From assembly GCA_002309345.1 (NCBI GenBank), contig DBWZ01000091.1, positions 3,183-67,182 on the forward strand: a DNA stretch of 64,000 nt. Reading direction: 5' to 3'. The position numbers and the translations under genes were made by a program. Positions 53,931-62,645 of the stretch are shown here, piece after piece. This stretch comes from Pseudobutyrivibrio sp. UBA1225. Lineage in GTDB: Bacteria; Bacillota; Clostridia; Lachnospirales; Lachnospiraceae. The notes under the pieces were generated by a model. That model saw only the letters and a list, made by a program, of their open reading frames with translations. It made no database searches and was not told the DNA's origin. Every line of letters begins with the position of its first letter. Within the stretch, counting starts at the first letter, position 1.

Positions 53931-54815
53931 ATGAAAATTTCAGTTATTACCCCTTTTTATGAGGGGGATAAATATATGTCAGATTATGTGGCTTGCATGG
54001 AGTCTAATCAAAAGGCTCTTGCCAGTAAGGGCCATCAGCTAGAAGTTATCTTGGTGAACGATAGCCCTTGGAAGACGCTGGAGGCACCAGATAATCAAGG
54101 ACAGTTTATAAAAGTTTTTACTAATGAAGAAAATAAAGGAATCCACTATAGTCGCGTGTTAGGCTTAAATCATGCTACAGGGGACTATGTAATGTTTCTT
54201 GATCAGGATGATTTGTTAAACCAGGATTCTTTATTAAAACTTGGAGATTTTTTATCAGGCAAGAGCGCAGATTTAGTTATTGGAAATGCCAATCTGCAGC
54301 AAAAGGATGGCTCGTATCTTCTTTGGTACAGAACCAAAGAGCATCTTGAACTGGCTTGGGATTTGCCAACATATCTAAAGGTTGGAATTCAAATAATTTC
54401 ACCTGGACAGTGCTTGATAAAAAGAAATGCGATTCCAGATTTTTGGAAGGAGCATCTTGTTAGAGTGAATGGGGCAGACGACTATTATCTGTGGCTACTG
54501 ATGATGGCCTCAGGTGCAGAGGCCTGCACATATGCAGAGGCAGAGTACATTCACAAATATACCGGTGACAATCTTTCTGCTGACACAACAGCAACAGATG
54601 CATCAGTATATGATTTCTTAGATTTGCTTCACGACTGTGATTATTTCAAGCAGGAATACGTATATACGTTACATGAGATGATTACCTACAAGGCTCAGTT
54701 TAGAGCTGGAGGATTGATGGGCAAGATAACAAGCTCACTTGCAAATCTAGATTTATTTGTAACCAATTTAAAATTCAAAAAGAGGACGAAAACAGGCTAC
54801 GGCTTCAACAGATAA
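53931..54815 (+). CDS. GT2 glycosyltransferase
   Basis: A 294-residue GT2 protein: KISVITPFYEGDKYM, LVNDSPWKTLE and FLDQDDLL (acidic motif). I start it at ATG 53931; the longer frame (from 53853) would overlap the upstream gene and its extra residues do not resemble the family. The ribosome binding site is weak (GTAGGTAG), so it may rely on coupling to 53074-53922. It acts on the same surface polymer by context. Confidence 0.85.
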   Translation: MKISVITPFYEGDKYMSDYVACMESNQKALASKGHQLEVILVNDSPWKTLEAPDNQGQFIKVFTNEENKGIHYSRVLGLNHATGDYVMFLDQDDLLNQDSLLKLGDFLSGKSADLVIGNANLQQKDGSYLLWYRTKEHLELAWDLPTYLKVGIQIISPGQCLIKRNAIPDFWKEHLVRVNGADDYYLWLLMMASGAEACTYAEAEYIHKYTGDNLSADTTATDASVYDFLDLLHDCDYFKQEYVYTLHEMITYKAQFRAGGLMGKITSSLANLDLFVTNLKFKKRTKTGYGFNR

Positions 54816-54830
54816 TCGGGAGAATTCTTT

Positions 54831-55769
54831 ATGAAGAGTATAGTTGTTTTGCTTGCTACCTATAACGGGGGCAAGTATCTTCGTAGACAGCTTGATAGTC
54901 TATTCAAACAGACGAATCAAGATTTTAGACTTGTTGTTCATGACGATGGTTCCACAGATGACACCATTGCAATTTTAGAGGAATATCATGACAAATACCC
55001 GGACAGGGTTGAGATAATCTTTGGCAATCCTTGCGGAGGGCCAAAGGCGAACTTCATGTATCTGCTTTCTGAAATCGAGGCAGACTATTATTTCTTGTGC
55101 GATCAAGACGATGTTTGGCTTGATAACAAAATTCAAAAGAGCGTAGATGCCTTGCGTGAATTAGAGGAAAATGAAAACAATCCAACTGCTGTTTTTACTG
55201 ACATGTATGTGGTGGATTCAGAGCTAAACACTCTCTCCAAATCCTTTATTCGCTATATAGGCAGAGATCCTAAAAATATCGCATATACACAAATCTTAAT
55301 AGATAATCCGGCGGCTGGTACAACCATGTGCTTTAATCGAGCCCTTAGAGATTTGGCAATTTCCTGCGACAGCATTCAGTGGGAAAATGTGCCTATGCAC
55401 GACTCTTGGTTGCTTGAGTTGGCTGCTATTTTTGGGAAAGTGGGTTGCATAGATGAACCGCTCGTTTACTATCGTCAAACAGGGGCAAACACCATGGGTG
55501 CAAATAATGAAACAGTGGCTGAAAAAGTTAGTCGAAACATCCGTGAGACCAGTGAGGGATTCTTTGCCAAAAAGAAATCTTTCATCAACGAGGCTAGACT
55601 TTTTGCCCGAGAGGTTGTAAGATTGAAAGATATTCCTGAGGACAAGCTTGTAACTTTAACCAATTTTATTCATATTGGGACCAAGCCTAAGCTCTCGCGA
55701 ATGAGATTTTACCGGGAAAACAATTTCACTCGAGCCCACCACAATCTGTGGATGAGACTTTGGGTTTAG
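54831..55769 (+). CDS. GT2 glycosyltransferase (rhamnosyltransferase-like)
   Basis: A 312-residue protein: VVLLATYNGGKYLRRQLDSL, VHDDGSTDDT and FLCDQDDVWL. This pattern is typical of WcaA/rhamnosyltransferase-type GT2 enzymes, but the sugar is not proven. It follows the previous gene by 15 bases, with GGGAG before the ATG, and is the last glycosyltransferase of the cluster. Confidence 0.88.
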   Translation: MKSIVVLLATYNGGKYLRRQLDSLFKQTNQDFRLVVHDDGSTDDTIAILEEYHDKYPDRVEIIFGNPCGGPKANFMYLLSEIEADYYFLCDQDDVWLDNKIQKSVDALRELEENENNPTAVFTDMYVVDSELNTLSKSFIRYIGRDPKNIAYTQILIDNPAAGTTMCFNRALRDLAISCDSIQWENVPMHDSWLLELAAIFGKVGCIDEPLVYYRQTGANTMGANNETVAEKVSRNIRETSEGFFAKKKSFINEARLFAREVVRLKDIPEDKLVTLTNFIHIGTKPKLSRMRFYRENNFTRAHHNLWMRLWV

Positions 55770-55879
55770 CTTTTTCTTTTGGGAAGAATTTCTAAGGTTT
55801 ATCTTTAGGAAATACACAAGTATTACAATAAATATACTTTTGTAAGAAACAGAAATAGAATTTGGAGATTAATTTAATA

Positions 55880-56677
55880 ATGAAAAAGGCAGCAGTATTT
55901 TTTGACATTGATGGTACACTTTGGAATTACGATAAGTTTATTCCTGACAGCACACGTAAGGCAATCAAGCAACTCAGAGAAAATGGCCATCTAGCCTTTA
56001 TATGCAGTGGCAGATCCAGAGCCTTTATTCGGGACAAGGATTTACTTAGCCTTGGATTTGATGGAATAGTTTGTGCTTGCGGATGCCACGTAGAGATAGA
56101 CGGAAAAATATTATACGAAAAGATTATAGATAAAGCTTTTGCTAAGGATACAATCGAATTAGTTCGTAAATACGGTATCAGACCAATTTTGGAAGGTCCA
56201 AGAAACATATACATGGATGACAGTGAATTTGGTTTTGACGATATATTTGGAAATATTCTTCGTCGAGATGTTGGAAAAGATTTGCTTTCCATCGGCGAGG
56301 ATTACTATGGCAATTGGGTGATTAACAAGATGTCCTGTGCTACAGATATCGAAGCAGACAAGCGAGTTGAATGTTTCAATCGTCTTTCGGACGAATACGA
56401 AATAATATCCCACAATGATTTTGTTTGTGAGCTTGTACCTCATGGTCACAACAAGGCGACAGGTATGCTAAAGGCTTGTGAGCTAATCGGCATCGACCCA
56501 GAGAACACATACGCTTTGGGTGATAGCGAAAATGATTTAGACATGCTTGAAGCAGCTCACGTTGGCATCGCCATGGGCAACGGTACCGACCGTGCAAAAG
56601 CCGCAGCAGACTATGTCACTACGGCCTTTGATGATGATGGAATCTATAATGCACTTAAACATTTTGGATTGATTTAG
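55880..56677 (+). CDS. Cof-type HAD phosphatase
   Basis: A 265-residue cytoplasmic phosphatase: FFDIDGTLW (nucleophile Asp and acid-base Asp), CSGR in motif II, and ALGDSENDLDML as motif IV, with a C2 cap domain. Such enzymes hydrolyse sugar phosphates or flavin phosphate. I prefer ATG 55880 to the TTG at 55862: the protein then starts directly before the DxD motif, and GGAG lies in front (spacing a little long). It is followed by an AT-rich terminator. Confidence 0.9.
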   Translation: MKKAAVFFDIDGTLWNYDKFIPDSTRKAIKQLRENGHLAFICSGRSRAFIRDKDLLSLGFDGIVCACGCHVEIDGKILYEKIIDKAFAKDTIELVRKYGIRPILEGPRNIYMDDSEFGFDDIFGNILRRDVGKDLLSIGEDYYGNWVINKMSCATDIEADKRVECFNRLSDEYEIISHNDFVCELVPHGHNKATGMLKACELIGIDPENTYALGDSENDLDMLEAAHVGIAMGNGTDRAKAAADYVTTAFDDDGIYNALKHFGLI

Positions 56678-56751
56678 AAAAGCGAGAAATTAGTTAATCG
56701 TTATAAACACTATTTGAATAAACGATTCTAGAAGCATCTAGGGTAAAAAGT

Positions 56752-56790
56752 AACAAATTTGGTATCTAATATCAAATTTGTTATTTTTTT
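56752..56790 (+). terminator. AT-rich hairpin terminator abutting a cassette promoter
   Basis: AACAAATTTG (56752-56761) pairs with CAAATTTGTT (56773-56782), followed by ATTTTTTT. The last T is also the first base of the TGGAAAAAAA element of the next gene. Confidence 0.8.
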
Positions 56791-56820
56791 GGAAAAAAAC
56801 GAGGTCTTTTTATTGAATTA
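56790..56820 (+). promoter_or_regulatory. Shared cassette promoter element
   Basis: TGGAAAAAAA (56790-56799), then TTTTTATTGAATTA, the TTGAAT starting 23 bases after the TGG, about 48 bases before the ATG at 56868. It is the only plus-strand example. Confidence 0.65.
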
Positions 56821-56867
56821 TATATGAGAGGGAGTAAAAAATTGTTTGTGAACAAAGGAGGTATATT

Positions 56868-57752
56868 ATGGCAAGTAAGCGCAGTATGCTAAAAAAATTA
56901 GAGAATGAGTTAAAGAAGGTTGAAATAGCTTCGAACATGGCTCGTGGAAGAAAAAATCTATATGCGGATATGATTATTCGAAAAGAAGTATATGATGAAA
57001 AATTGCCAAAACAAGTAGAAAAGATTGATACGTGTAAACAAAAGTTTTCTGAGTTACACCAGGATTTTAAAGAATTTGAGAAGACAAAGGATCAGATTTG
57101 CTCTTTAGTAAGTAAGATAAAAAGAGGCGAAGATGGAGCTGAAAAAGAATATGAGAGGTTTATGAATGGGGAAAAACAAGCGAGTAGAGAGAAAGAATAT
57201 GAAAATATAGAGCCTCTTGATTATGAGACAAACATCAATGTGTACGAACGGCTTAGAAAAAAGACTTTTATGAATACATTTATCAAAGATCGTCTAGTAG
57301 AAGCATTAGAGCACAGATCCGAAGAGATATATAATGATGTACTGGATTTAGCCAAAGATTATAAGAAAATAATAGCTGGTGAGAAGAAAATAGCTGGTAA
57401 AACTGACATTGGGGAAACAATTAAGAATAAACTATGGGATGAGTTGGTGGATAAAAGGGGCTTTAGTTATGAATACTTTGGAAACGCTATAAAAGCAGGG
57501 TTACCAATCAATAATGATAAAATCAATAATTATATGAGAAGACAATTGACTGATTTGGGATTAGAAAAAAGTTATAATAAGATAGTGAACGATTTGAAGA
57601 GTTTGAATGGTAATAAAACTATATTACATAATAACAATCCTCTTGGAGAGATAACATACTCCAACAATCGACTCAAAGAAACTATAACTAATACTAAGAA
57701 GAATTCAATTAAACAAGTGTTTAAAAAATGTTTTAAGATGAATATTCGATAG
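56868..57752 (+). CDS. Cassette-family protein 7 (unrecognised family, helical)
   Basis: A 294-residue Lys/Glu-rich, almost wholly helical protein with coiled-coil segments (about 1-150). A short Asn-rich stretch contains TYSNNRL (263-269) and the basic tail is KQVFKKCFKMNIR. No signal peptide or membrane helix is seen. AAAGGAGG lies 7 bases before the ATG. It has the shared promoter element and its own terminator, and is the only intact member on the plus strand. Much poorer in G+C than the preceding phosphatase gene. Function unknown. Confidence 0.8.
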   Translation: MASKRSMLKKLENELKKVEIASNMARGRKNLYADMIIRKEVYDEKLPKQVEKIDTCKQKFSELHQDFKEFEKTKDQICSLVSKIKRGEDGAEKEYERFMNGEKQASREKEYENIEPLDYETNINVYERLRKKTFMNTFIKDRLVEALEHRSEEIYNDVLDLAKDYKKIIAGEKKIAGKTDIGETIKNKLWDELVDKRGFSYEYFGNAIKAGLPINNDKINNYMRRQLTDLGLEKSYNKIVNDLKSLNGNKTILHNNNPLGEITYSNNRLKETITNTKKNSIKQVFKKCFKMNIR

Positions 57753-57836
57753 CGTTAAGTTAATACTGTAGACTGGTTTGATTAAATGATATCCAGATGC
57801 AAAAAAAATAAAGGAGATTATATTATAAACCTATAT

Positions 57837-57876
57837 GCCCTCTTTACTAGACAGTCAGTAAGGAGGGCGTTTTTTA
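57837..57876 (+). terminator. Hairpin terminator of the cassette gene
   Basis: GCCCTCTTTACT pairs with AGTAAGGAGGGC (one G-T pair) around AGACAGTC, followed by GTTTTTTAC. Confidence 0.85.
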
Positions 57877-57948
57877 CTTGTTGGGGAAAATTTCCCCCTA
57901 GGAAGCAAAGATAGTTTCATGTATTGCGTTATAATCAGTTAAGCTATT

Positions 57949-58170
57949 TTAGCTAACTTCTGCATGAGGATAAGCCGCATCCTCAAAAAAGTCATCTTGG
58001 CTAGAGATAAATTCAAGAATATCGGAAGATAGAGCAGATGGATTATTATCCATGAATTCTTCGACAATACGAAGCCTAGAAGGCTTATTTTTTACATATG
58101 TTAAAACAGCTACAACAAAGCTGTAATATGAATCAGCTATATTATTGAGTCTAATTGTGAATTCTTCCAT
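57949..58170 (-). CDS. Small acidic protein, end of the minus-strand operon
   Basis: A 73-residue protein (starts MEEFTIRLNNIADSYYSFV) with AAAGGAA 9 bases before the ATG. It starts 14 bases after the broken frame at 58185-58409. No recognised domain; no membrane helix. Its place in a tightly packed operon supports it as a real gene. Confidence 0.6.
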   Translation of the reverse strand: MEEFTIRLNNIADSYYSFVVAVLTYVKNKPSRLRIVEEFMDNNPSALSSDILEFISSQDDFFEDAAYPHAEVS

Positions 58171-58184
58171 TTTAAAATTCCTTT

Positions 58185-58409
58185 CTAGTGATTATCAAGA
58201 ACTCGTAAGTAGATATTATAATCATTGAATCCATGATTCTCAAACCAATATACATATGCATTACCATCTAATACTTATGATGTATGTGCAGCAATAGCTT
58301 TTTTATCATAGTGAATATAATAAATATGATTGATTTCTGAGATAATTTTAACATATTCTTGCTTATCAAGACAAAATGGAGGATAAAGAAATGTATCTTT
58401 ATTATTCAT
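58185..58409 (-). pseudogene. Small gene interrupted by an in-frame stop
   Basis: An ATG overlapping the stop of 58402-59163 opens 44 codons (MNNKDTFLYPPFCLDKQ...), a TAA at codon 45, and then 29 more codons in the same frame (from VLDGNAYVYWFENHG) before TAG. The part after the stop looks as protein-like as the part before. It is probably a nonsense-mutated 74-residue gene, or possibly two micro-genes. Confidence 0.55.
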
Positions 58410-59163
58410 AAGTCACAACCTCGGTGATTTCCTCTTGAGGTTGTTTTTTGCTAATTGATTTGATAGAAACCTTTCCATCGATGTCAATTTTGGCTTTAAC
58501 ATCATAGCTGTATTTAAGGGAGTTTGGAAGCTCAGCCTTCTTTAAGATTGCTTCTATATCATCAGATGATTCTTCGAGTTCAAGCTCTCCGCCTTTTACC
58601 ACTTCAAAAGATTGCTCCAGTGATATAGATGTAGTGTCATTCATGAAAAATGGATCTGCATAGACTTCCTTGTTGTAGCTAATATTTATGATGCAGTAGT
58701 AGTCTAAGTTGGTGACGATGGTAGACTCTAACTCGTCATCTTCGGTTTCATCTTCATCAGATTCGTCCTCTTTAGAGTCATCATCTTCTTCAGTAGCAGT
58801 ATCTTCTTCATCATAGTTTTTTACGCTACTATCGCCCGTATTATTAACCACAGAATTATCTGTTCCTGCTGGTTGGCTATCGTCCTCATCATTCTTACTA
58901 GCACTAATACTATTTTCATCTGTAGATGAAGAAGCATTAGTGAATTCTGTTGATTTAACATCGTCAGAGGTATTTTTACTATCAAAATCGTTACCAACGT
59001 CAAACATCGCTACATTAGGTGTTTCCGCTGTATTGTTTTGTTCATTATCGCATTCGCTTGAATCCGCGGTAGACGAAGTCGCTTCTTGCGCCACAGCGAC
59101 ACTGTTCATATTAAAAGCCATAATGCTGGCTGCCAAAAGCCAAGGAATTAATTTCTTTTTCAT
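58402..59163 (-). CDS. Secreted acidic Ser/Asp/Glu-linker protein
   Basis: A 253-residue protein with a signal peptide (about residues 1-26, ending SVAVAQ). A long disordered linker rich in Ser, Asp, Glu, Asn and Thr (about 27-150) precedes a small C-terminal domain (about 155-253, mixed beta strands). GGAGAT lies before the ATG. It is released or stays at the wall; no sortase motif is present. It is probably co-transcribed with the secreted protein upstream (59239-61593). Function unknown. Confidence 0.75.
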   Translation of the reverse strand: MKKKLIPWLLAASIMAFNMNSVAVAQEATSSTADSSECDNEQNNTAETPNVAMFDVGNDFDSKNTSDDVKSTEFTNASSSTDENSISASKNDEDDSQPAGTDNSVVNNTGDSSVKNYDEEDTATEEDDDSKEDESDEDETEDDELESTIVTNLDYYCIINISYNKEVYADPFFMNDTTSISLEQSFEVVKGGELELEESSDDIEAILKKAELPNSLKYSYDVKAKIDIDGKVSIKSISKKQPQEEITEVVTYE

Positions 59164-59238
59164 ATGTATCTCCTTTAAAGTTAGTTTAATTGAATTGGAT
59201 TAGTGGTTGATTATTTACAGAAAATCAACCGAAAATTA

Positions 59239-61593
59239 TTAGTAATCAAGCTTAATGTAATTAAGTGAATAAGGTCCCCAAACAACGCCGGCGTAGTTGC
59301 CGTTGTCGGCATAGTCCTGAACCGTAGTCTGCATGTTTATAATCACATAACAGCCTTCTAATTTTTTATCAGGCAATCCAGATAAATCGAAAACGGCAGA
59401 AAGCTCACTGGAAGTTGGTGCTCCTGTACTAAGATTTCTTGAATCCAACTCCTGACCGTATTTATTCATTATCTTCACCGTAGTCACGGATGCATTTACC
59501 GAGATTGATATTTTCTTTGGATTGTCACCAATCTTTTCACTAGAAAGTGAGCAGGTGCCAGTCCCGATACCGCTGGTGCTTCCAGATAGGTGCTCGGCAG
59601 AAAAAGTTTTTGACTGTGAAGATGTATTTTTTAAAACAGTTTCAGATTTTTGCGCACATCCAAGGTGAGAAAACTTTGCAGTGTAGACAACTCTGTCTGG
59701 ATAATTGCTCACTTCAATATTTCTATCAAGCACATCATAGGCTTTGCCGCAATTAGGACAAATCATCCTAGCGACGCAGCAGGTGTGATCGGAATTCCAA
59801 CTGTAGCCAGAAACGGTATACTGATGTCCGTGGGTAATGCAGTGGTCAAAGTTGGCATATGTGAATTCTCCAACAATGGTGTGATATGGAATCCAGAATT
59901 GTGAGAAACCTCGCTCCACTGCGAAGGCACCTGTAGCAGTGCCCCAGCATCCACCGCCGCTGTTGTGACCAATGTGACCTTGGAAGACGGAACCTGAAAC
60001 CTCAACAATAATTGTTGATGACCAGATGTGTGAGGCGGGAATATTAATTATCGTATTTTCGGATGCGCTTCCCTGAGCGAATACATTTCCATTTGAAGAA
60101 TCATAGACCTTGTAATTCAATGATTTAGAATAGGTAAACTGCGGTGAGCCTGAGTTCACCTGAAGTTTAATGGCGTTTACACCAACAGGCTTGTTGTAGC
60201 TAACTGCCGAACTTGAATCATGATGACCTGAACAATCCCAAGTAGATGTAGCGATACCTAGTTGTCCACATCCACCAACTGAAAATTGAGATAAAGTGAT
60301 AGATTCAGTTGTGCCGGCTTTTTGAAAAGCTTCGGACAGGGCGGGATTTGCTGATGGGTTGTTGGCATAGTAGCGCATCAACCAGTCCTGCATTTGTGAG
60401 TAGGTGGTAGCGTTGCCTGATACAAGATTGCGTAAATTGGAATAGAATGGGTCGGTGTTAAAGCATATTTGATAAGCCAACCAATCATAATCATCGTCGC
60501 CAAATCCATTTCCACGGCCTCCGACCCAGCCACTGTTGTAATCGCAATCCGCATCGGATGCCCAAATAATCACCATGTCTGAATTCGTATATACGTCATT
60601 AGTGCGAAGTGTCCATTCATAGCCATATGTGTTGGCGCCATTTACAATCAGATTTCCGACGGCAGCATCACTGCTTGCAACACAGTGATTGAAAAACTCT
60701 TGGTTAACCTGAGTTTTTGTCATTCCATATCCAGATTCTGCCATAAGGTTGTACAAATCAGGTGAGTTATTCATGGAAGCAACAGCTCCCGAACCACTTG
60801 CGATGTAGTCATCCACCAGCCAGGGGATGTAAGTGCACACCCACTTCTTTTGAGTATCATTTAGGTCCTTCCATCTGCTGCCAAGCACTTTTAAAACATC
60901 AATATCATGCCAATCTCTGCGCGAGCCAGAGTTAGTCCATGTTGGACCCTTGCCAAAACCTTGGTGTTTGTCTCCTGATGTTTTTGAACCATATTCAAAC
61001 AGATTGTTAGCCGCATCTTTTCCATTTCCTAAATAGTTTTTGGATGAATCTGCATATGCGGTGATAGCCATGATTCCATCTGCGAAAACAGGATGCTTTT
61101 TTGCCTCGTTGCAATATTTGGCAAAAACGGTGGGATTTTCGTTAATCCAATTGACGATAAAATCCTCGTTGCAGGTCAAAGTGGAATACAAAAATCCATC
61201 GAAGGAAGGATTGAAAGTGACGGTAGTTCCCTTTGAGCTGCGAGTTTCACCATCAATGCCAACGTAATTGCAATAGTATTTATCAGACCAACTGCCAAAG
61301 CCATTGGTGTAGTAAGATTGATTTTGGTTCCAATTTGTTTCTTCATGGAAAAGCTGCATCCAAATTTTCTGTATTTCAGAACTCTTGGCAGATGCATTTT
61401 GCGTAATATAGTTTACAAAATCAGAACGAAAAGGGATAAAGGTGCCATTTTTATTGTTATTGATATTACTAGTAGCTGCAGAGAGATTTGTTTGATTGTT
61501 TGCCTTAACGATGGTACTGTTTGCAACAAAAGTAGATATTACTACAACAATAGAAATTAGAGCTGTGGAGGTTTTCTTAAAATAATTCTTCAT
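59239..61593 (-). CDS. Large secreted protein of unknown function
   Basis: A 784-residue protein with a signal peptide (about 1-31, ending TIVKA). The mature part is rich in Trp, Tyr, Asn, Ser and Gly. Residues about 60-310 may be a globular helical domain (repeated Trp, DDYIASGSGA). Later there are cysteine-bearing segments, including CPNCGKAYD, and beta-rich C-terminal domains. No sortase or membrane anchor is seen. It starts 12 bases after 61606-62634, so the two share an operon. No catalytic family is recognised; an adhesin or surface-apparatus component is possible. Confidence 0.7.
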   Translation of the reverse strand: MKNYFKKTSTALISIVVVISTFVANSTIVKANNQTNLSAATSNINNNKNGTFIPFRSDFVNYITQNASAKSSEIQKIWMQLFHEETNWNQNQSYYTNGFGSWSDKYYCNYVGIDGETRSSKGTTVTFNPSFDGFLYSTLTCNEDFIVNWINENPTVFAKYCNEAKKHPVFADGIMAITAYADSSKNYLGNGKDAANNLFEYGSKTSGDKHQGFGKGPTWTNSGSRRDWHDIDVLKVLGSRWKDLNDTQKKWVCTYIPWLVDDYIASGSGAVASMNNSPDLYNLMAESGYGMTKTQVNQEFFNHCVASSDAAVGNLIVNGANTYGYEWTLRTNDVYTNSDMVIIWASDADCDYNSGWVGGRGNGFGDDDYDWLAYQICFNTDPFYSNLRNLVSGNATTYSQMQDWLMRYYANNPSANPALSEAFQKAGTTESITLSQFSVGGCGQLGIATSTWDCSGHHDSSSAVSYNKPVGVNAIKLQVNSGSPQFTYSKSLNYKVYDSSNGNVFAQGSASENTIINIPASHIWSSTIIVEVSGSVFQGHIGHNSGGGCWGTATGAFAVERGFSQFWIPYHTIVGEFTYANFDHCITHGHQYTVSGYSWNSDHTCCVARMICPNCGKAYDVLDRNIEVSNYPDRVVYTAKFSHLGCAQKSETVLKNTSSQSKTFSAEHLSGSTSGIGTGTCSLSSEKIGDNPKKISISVNASVTTVKIMNKYGQELDSRNLSTGAPTSSELSAVFDLSGLPDKKLEGCYVIINMQTTVQDYADNGNYAGVVWGPYSLNYIKLDY

Positions 61594-61605
61594 ATTAACC
61601 TCCGA

Positions 61606-62634
61606 TTACCAAGGCTTAAATTGGTCTCCAACATAGTAGCCATAGCTGCCAGTGTTAGGATCATAACCAAACTCAAAGTACACATCATTATCGGAAATAC
61701 GATTATTGATTTGATCAATCATCTTCTTTAAATTTTCATCCTCGGTGGTGAGATTGTTTTCAACGTTGTTGATATTATTTTGAAGATTTGTATTAGCCTC
61801 GGTCATATCATTTCTAAGTGAAGTATCTAAATTAAAAATCGAATCTGCCAAATCTTTTTTGATGGCATCGTCAGCGTTGCTCATATCATCTTTAAGAGTG
61901 TTATCAGCATTAGTCATATCATCCTTAAGAGTGTTATCAGCATTAGTCATATCATCGCGAATGGCACTGTTGATATTGTTAATGTAATGCTCGAGAGTCT
62001 TTACTGAAATAGCATCGTTGTCATCAACATAAGTGCGTAAAGCATCGATTGTTTCCTTTAAGTTTTTGCGAGTTTCTTCGTCCAAGGTGTTATTGTTATC
62101 AAGTTGGGTCTGGAGATAATCCTTGAGCGTGTTCAGATTCTTTATGTTTTCCTGGTATTTATTTTCAATTAAAGCGCTAAGTGCTTTGATGTCGTTTGCG
62201 TTTTTATCAATGTCCGAATAAATAGTAGTGTTGTTTAGATAGTCCTTTATGATTTCCTTTAAAGATTCATTTTGCTTGAGTGTAAATCCATTTGATGACT
62301 GGATATAGTCCGCTAAAAATTTCAAAATCTTTTTCTTTGCAAGAGCTTGATCGATGTCTCCTTGAGCGTAACCAGCAATCGCGTCCATGTAACAATTAGT
62401 TATGTACTGCTCCATTTCATCTGCGGAAAGCTCCGATGCAGAAACGGTATCCATATCCTTGATAGAGCGGATGCCCGATATGATAAAATGGCCCACCGTT
62501 ATCAGCAGAACCAGCGCAAGAGCAGATATAAAGACTGCTATGCGATTGAGAGTGCCATCTGGATATCGGTATGTCTCCATTAAATCTTGGAGTAGAGTGT
62601 ATTCGTTTTTGTGGGGGTTTTTTGGTTTCTTCAT
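61606..62634 (-). CDS. Membrane-anchored extracellular coiled-coil protein with 11-residue repeats
   Basis: A 342-residue protein with a cytoplasmic N-terminus of about 30 residues and one membrane helix (about 32-53). A long extracellular coiled coil (about 65-315) follows, and a short Tyr/Gly-rich end (YDPNTGSYGYYVGDQF). Residues about 226-258 repeat DDMTNADNTLK, an 11-residue (hendecad) coiled-coil unit, with degenerate copies after. GGAGACAAT lies before the ATG. It could be a stalk or scaffold for the secreted proteins encoded by the following genes. Function unknown. Confidence 0.75.
   Translation of the reverse strand: MKKPKNPHKNEYTLLQDLMETYRYPDGTLNRIAVFISALALVLLITVGHFIISGIRSIKDMDTVSASELSADEMEQYITNCYMDAIAGYAQGDIDQALAKKKILKFLADYIQSSNGFTLKQNESLKEIIKDYLNNTTIYSDIDKNANDIKALSALIENKYQENIKNLNTLKDYLQTQLDNNNTLDEETRKNLKETIDALRTYVDDNDAISVKTLEHYINNINSAIRDDMTNADNTLKDDMTNADNTLKDDMSNADDAIKKDLADSIFNLDTSLRNDMTEANTNLQNNINNVENNLTTEDENLKKMIDQINNRISDNDVYFEFGYDPNTGSYGYYVGDQFKPW
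61860..61956 (-). repeat. 33-base tandem repeat encoding a coiled-coil undecad
   Basis: The unit (TTAAGAGTGTTATCAGCATT on the plus strand plus 13 more bases) occurs twice almost perfectly, with a third diverged copy. Each unit encodes 11 residues, so gain or loss keeps the frame and the coiled-coil phase. Confidence 0.8.
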
Positions 62635-62645
62635 ATATTGTCTCC

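Noticed and set aside
9713..57752. Cassette genes as transposons or insertion sequences
   Set aside because: None encodes a transposase or integrase motif, and no consistent terminal inverted repeats or target duplications were found by eye.
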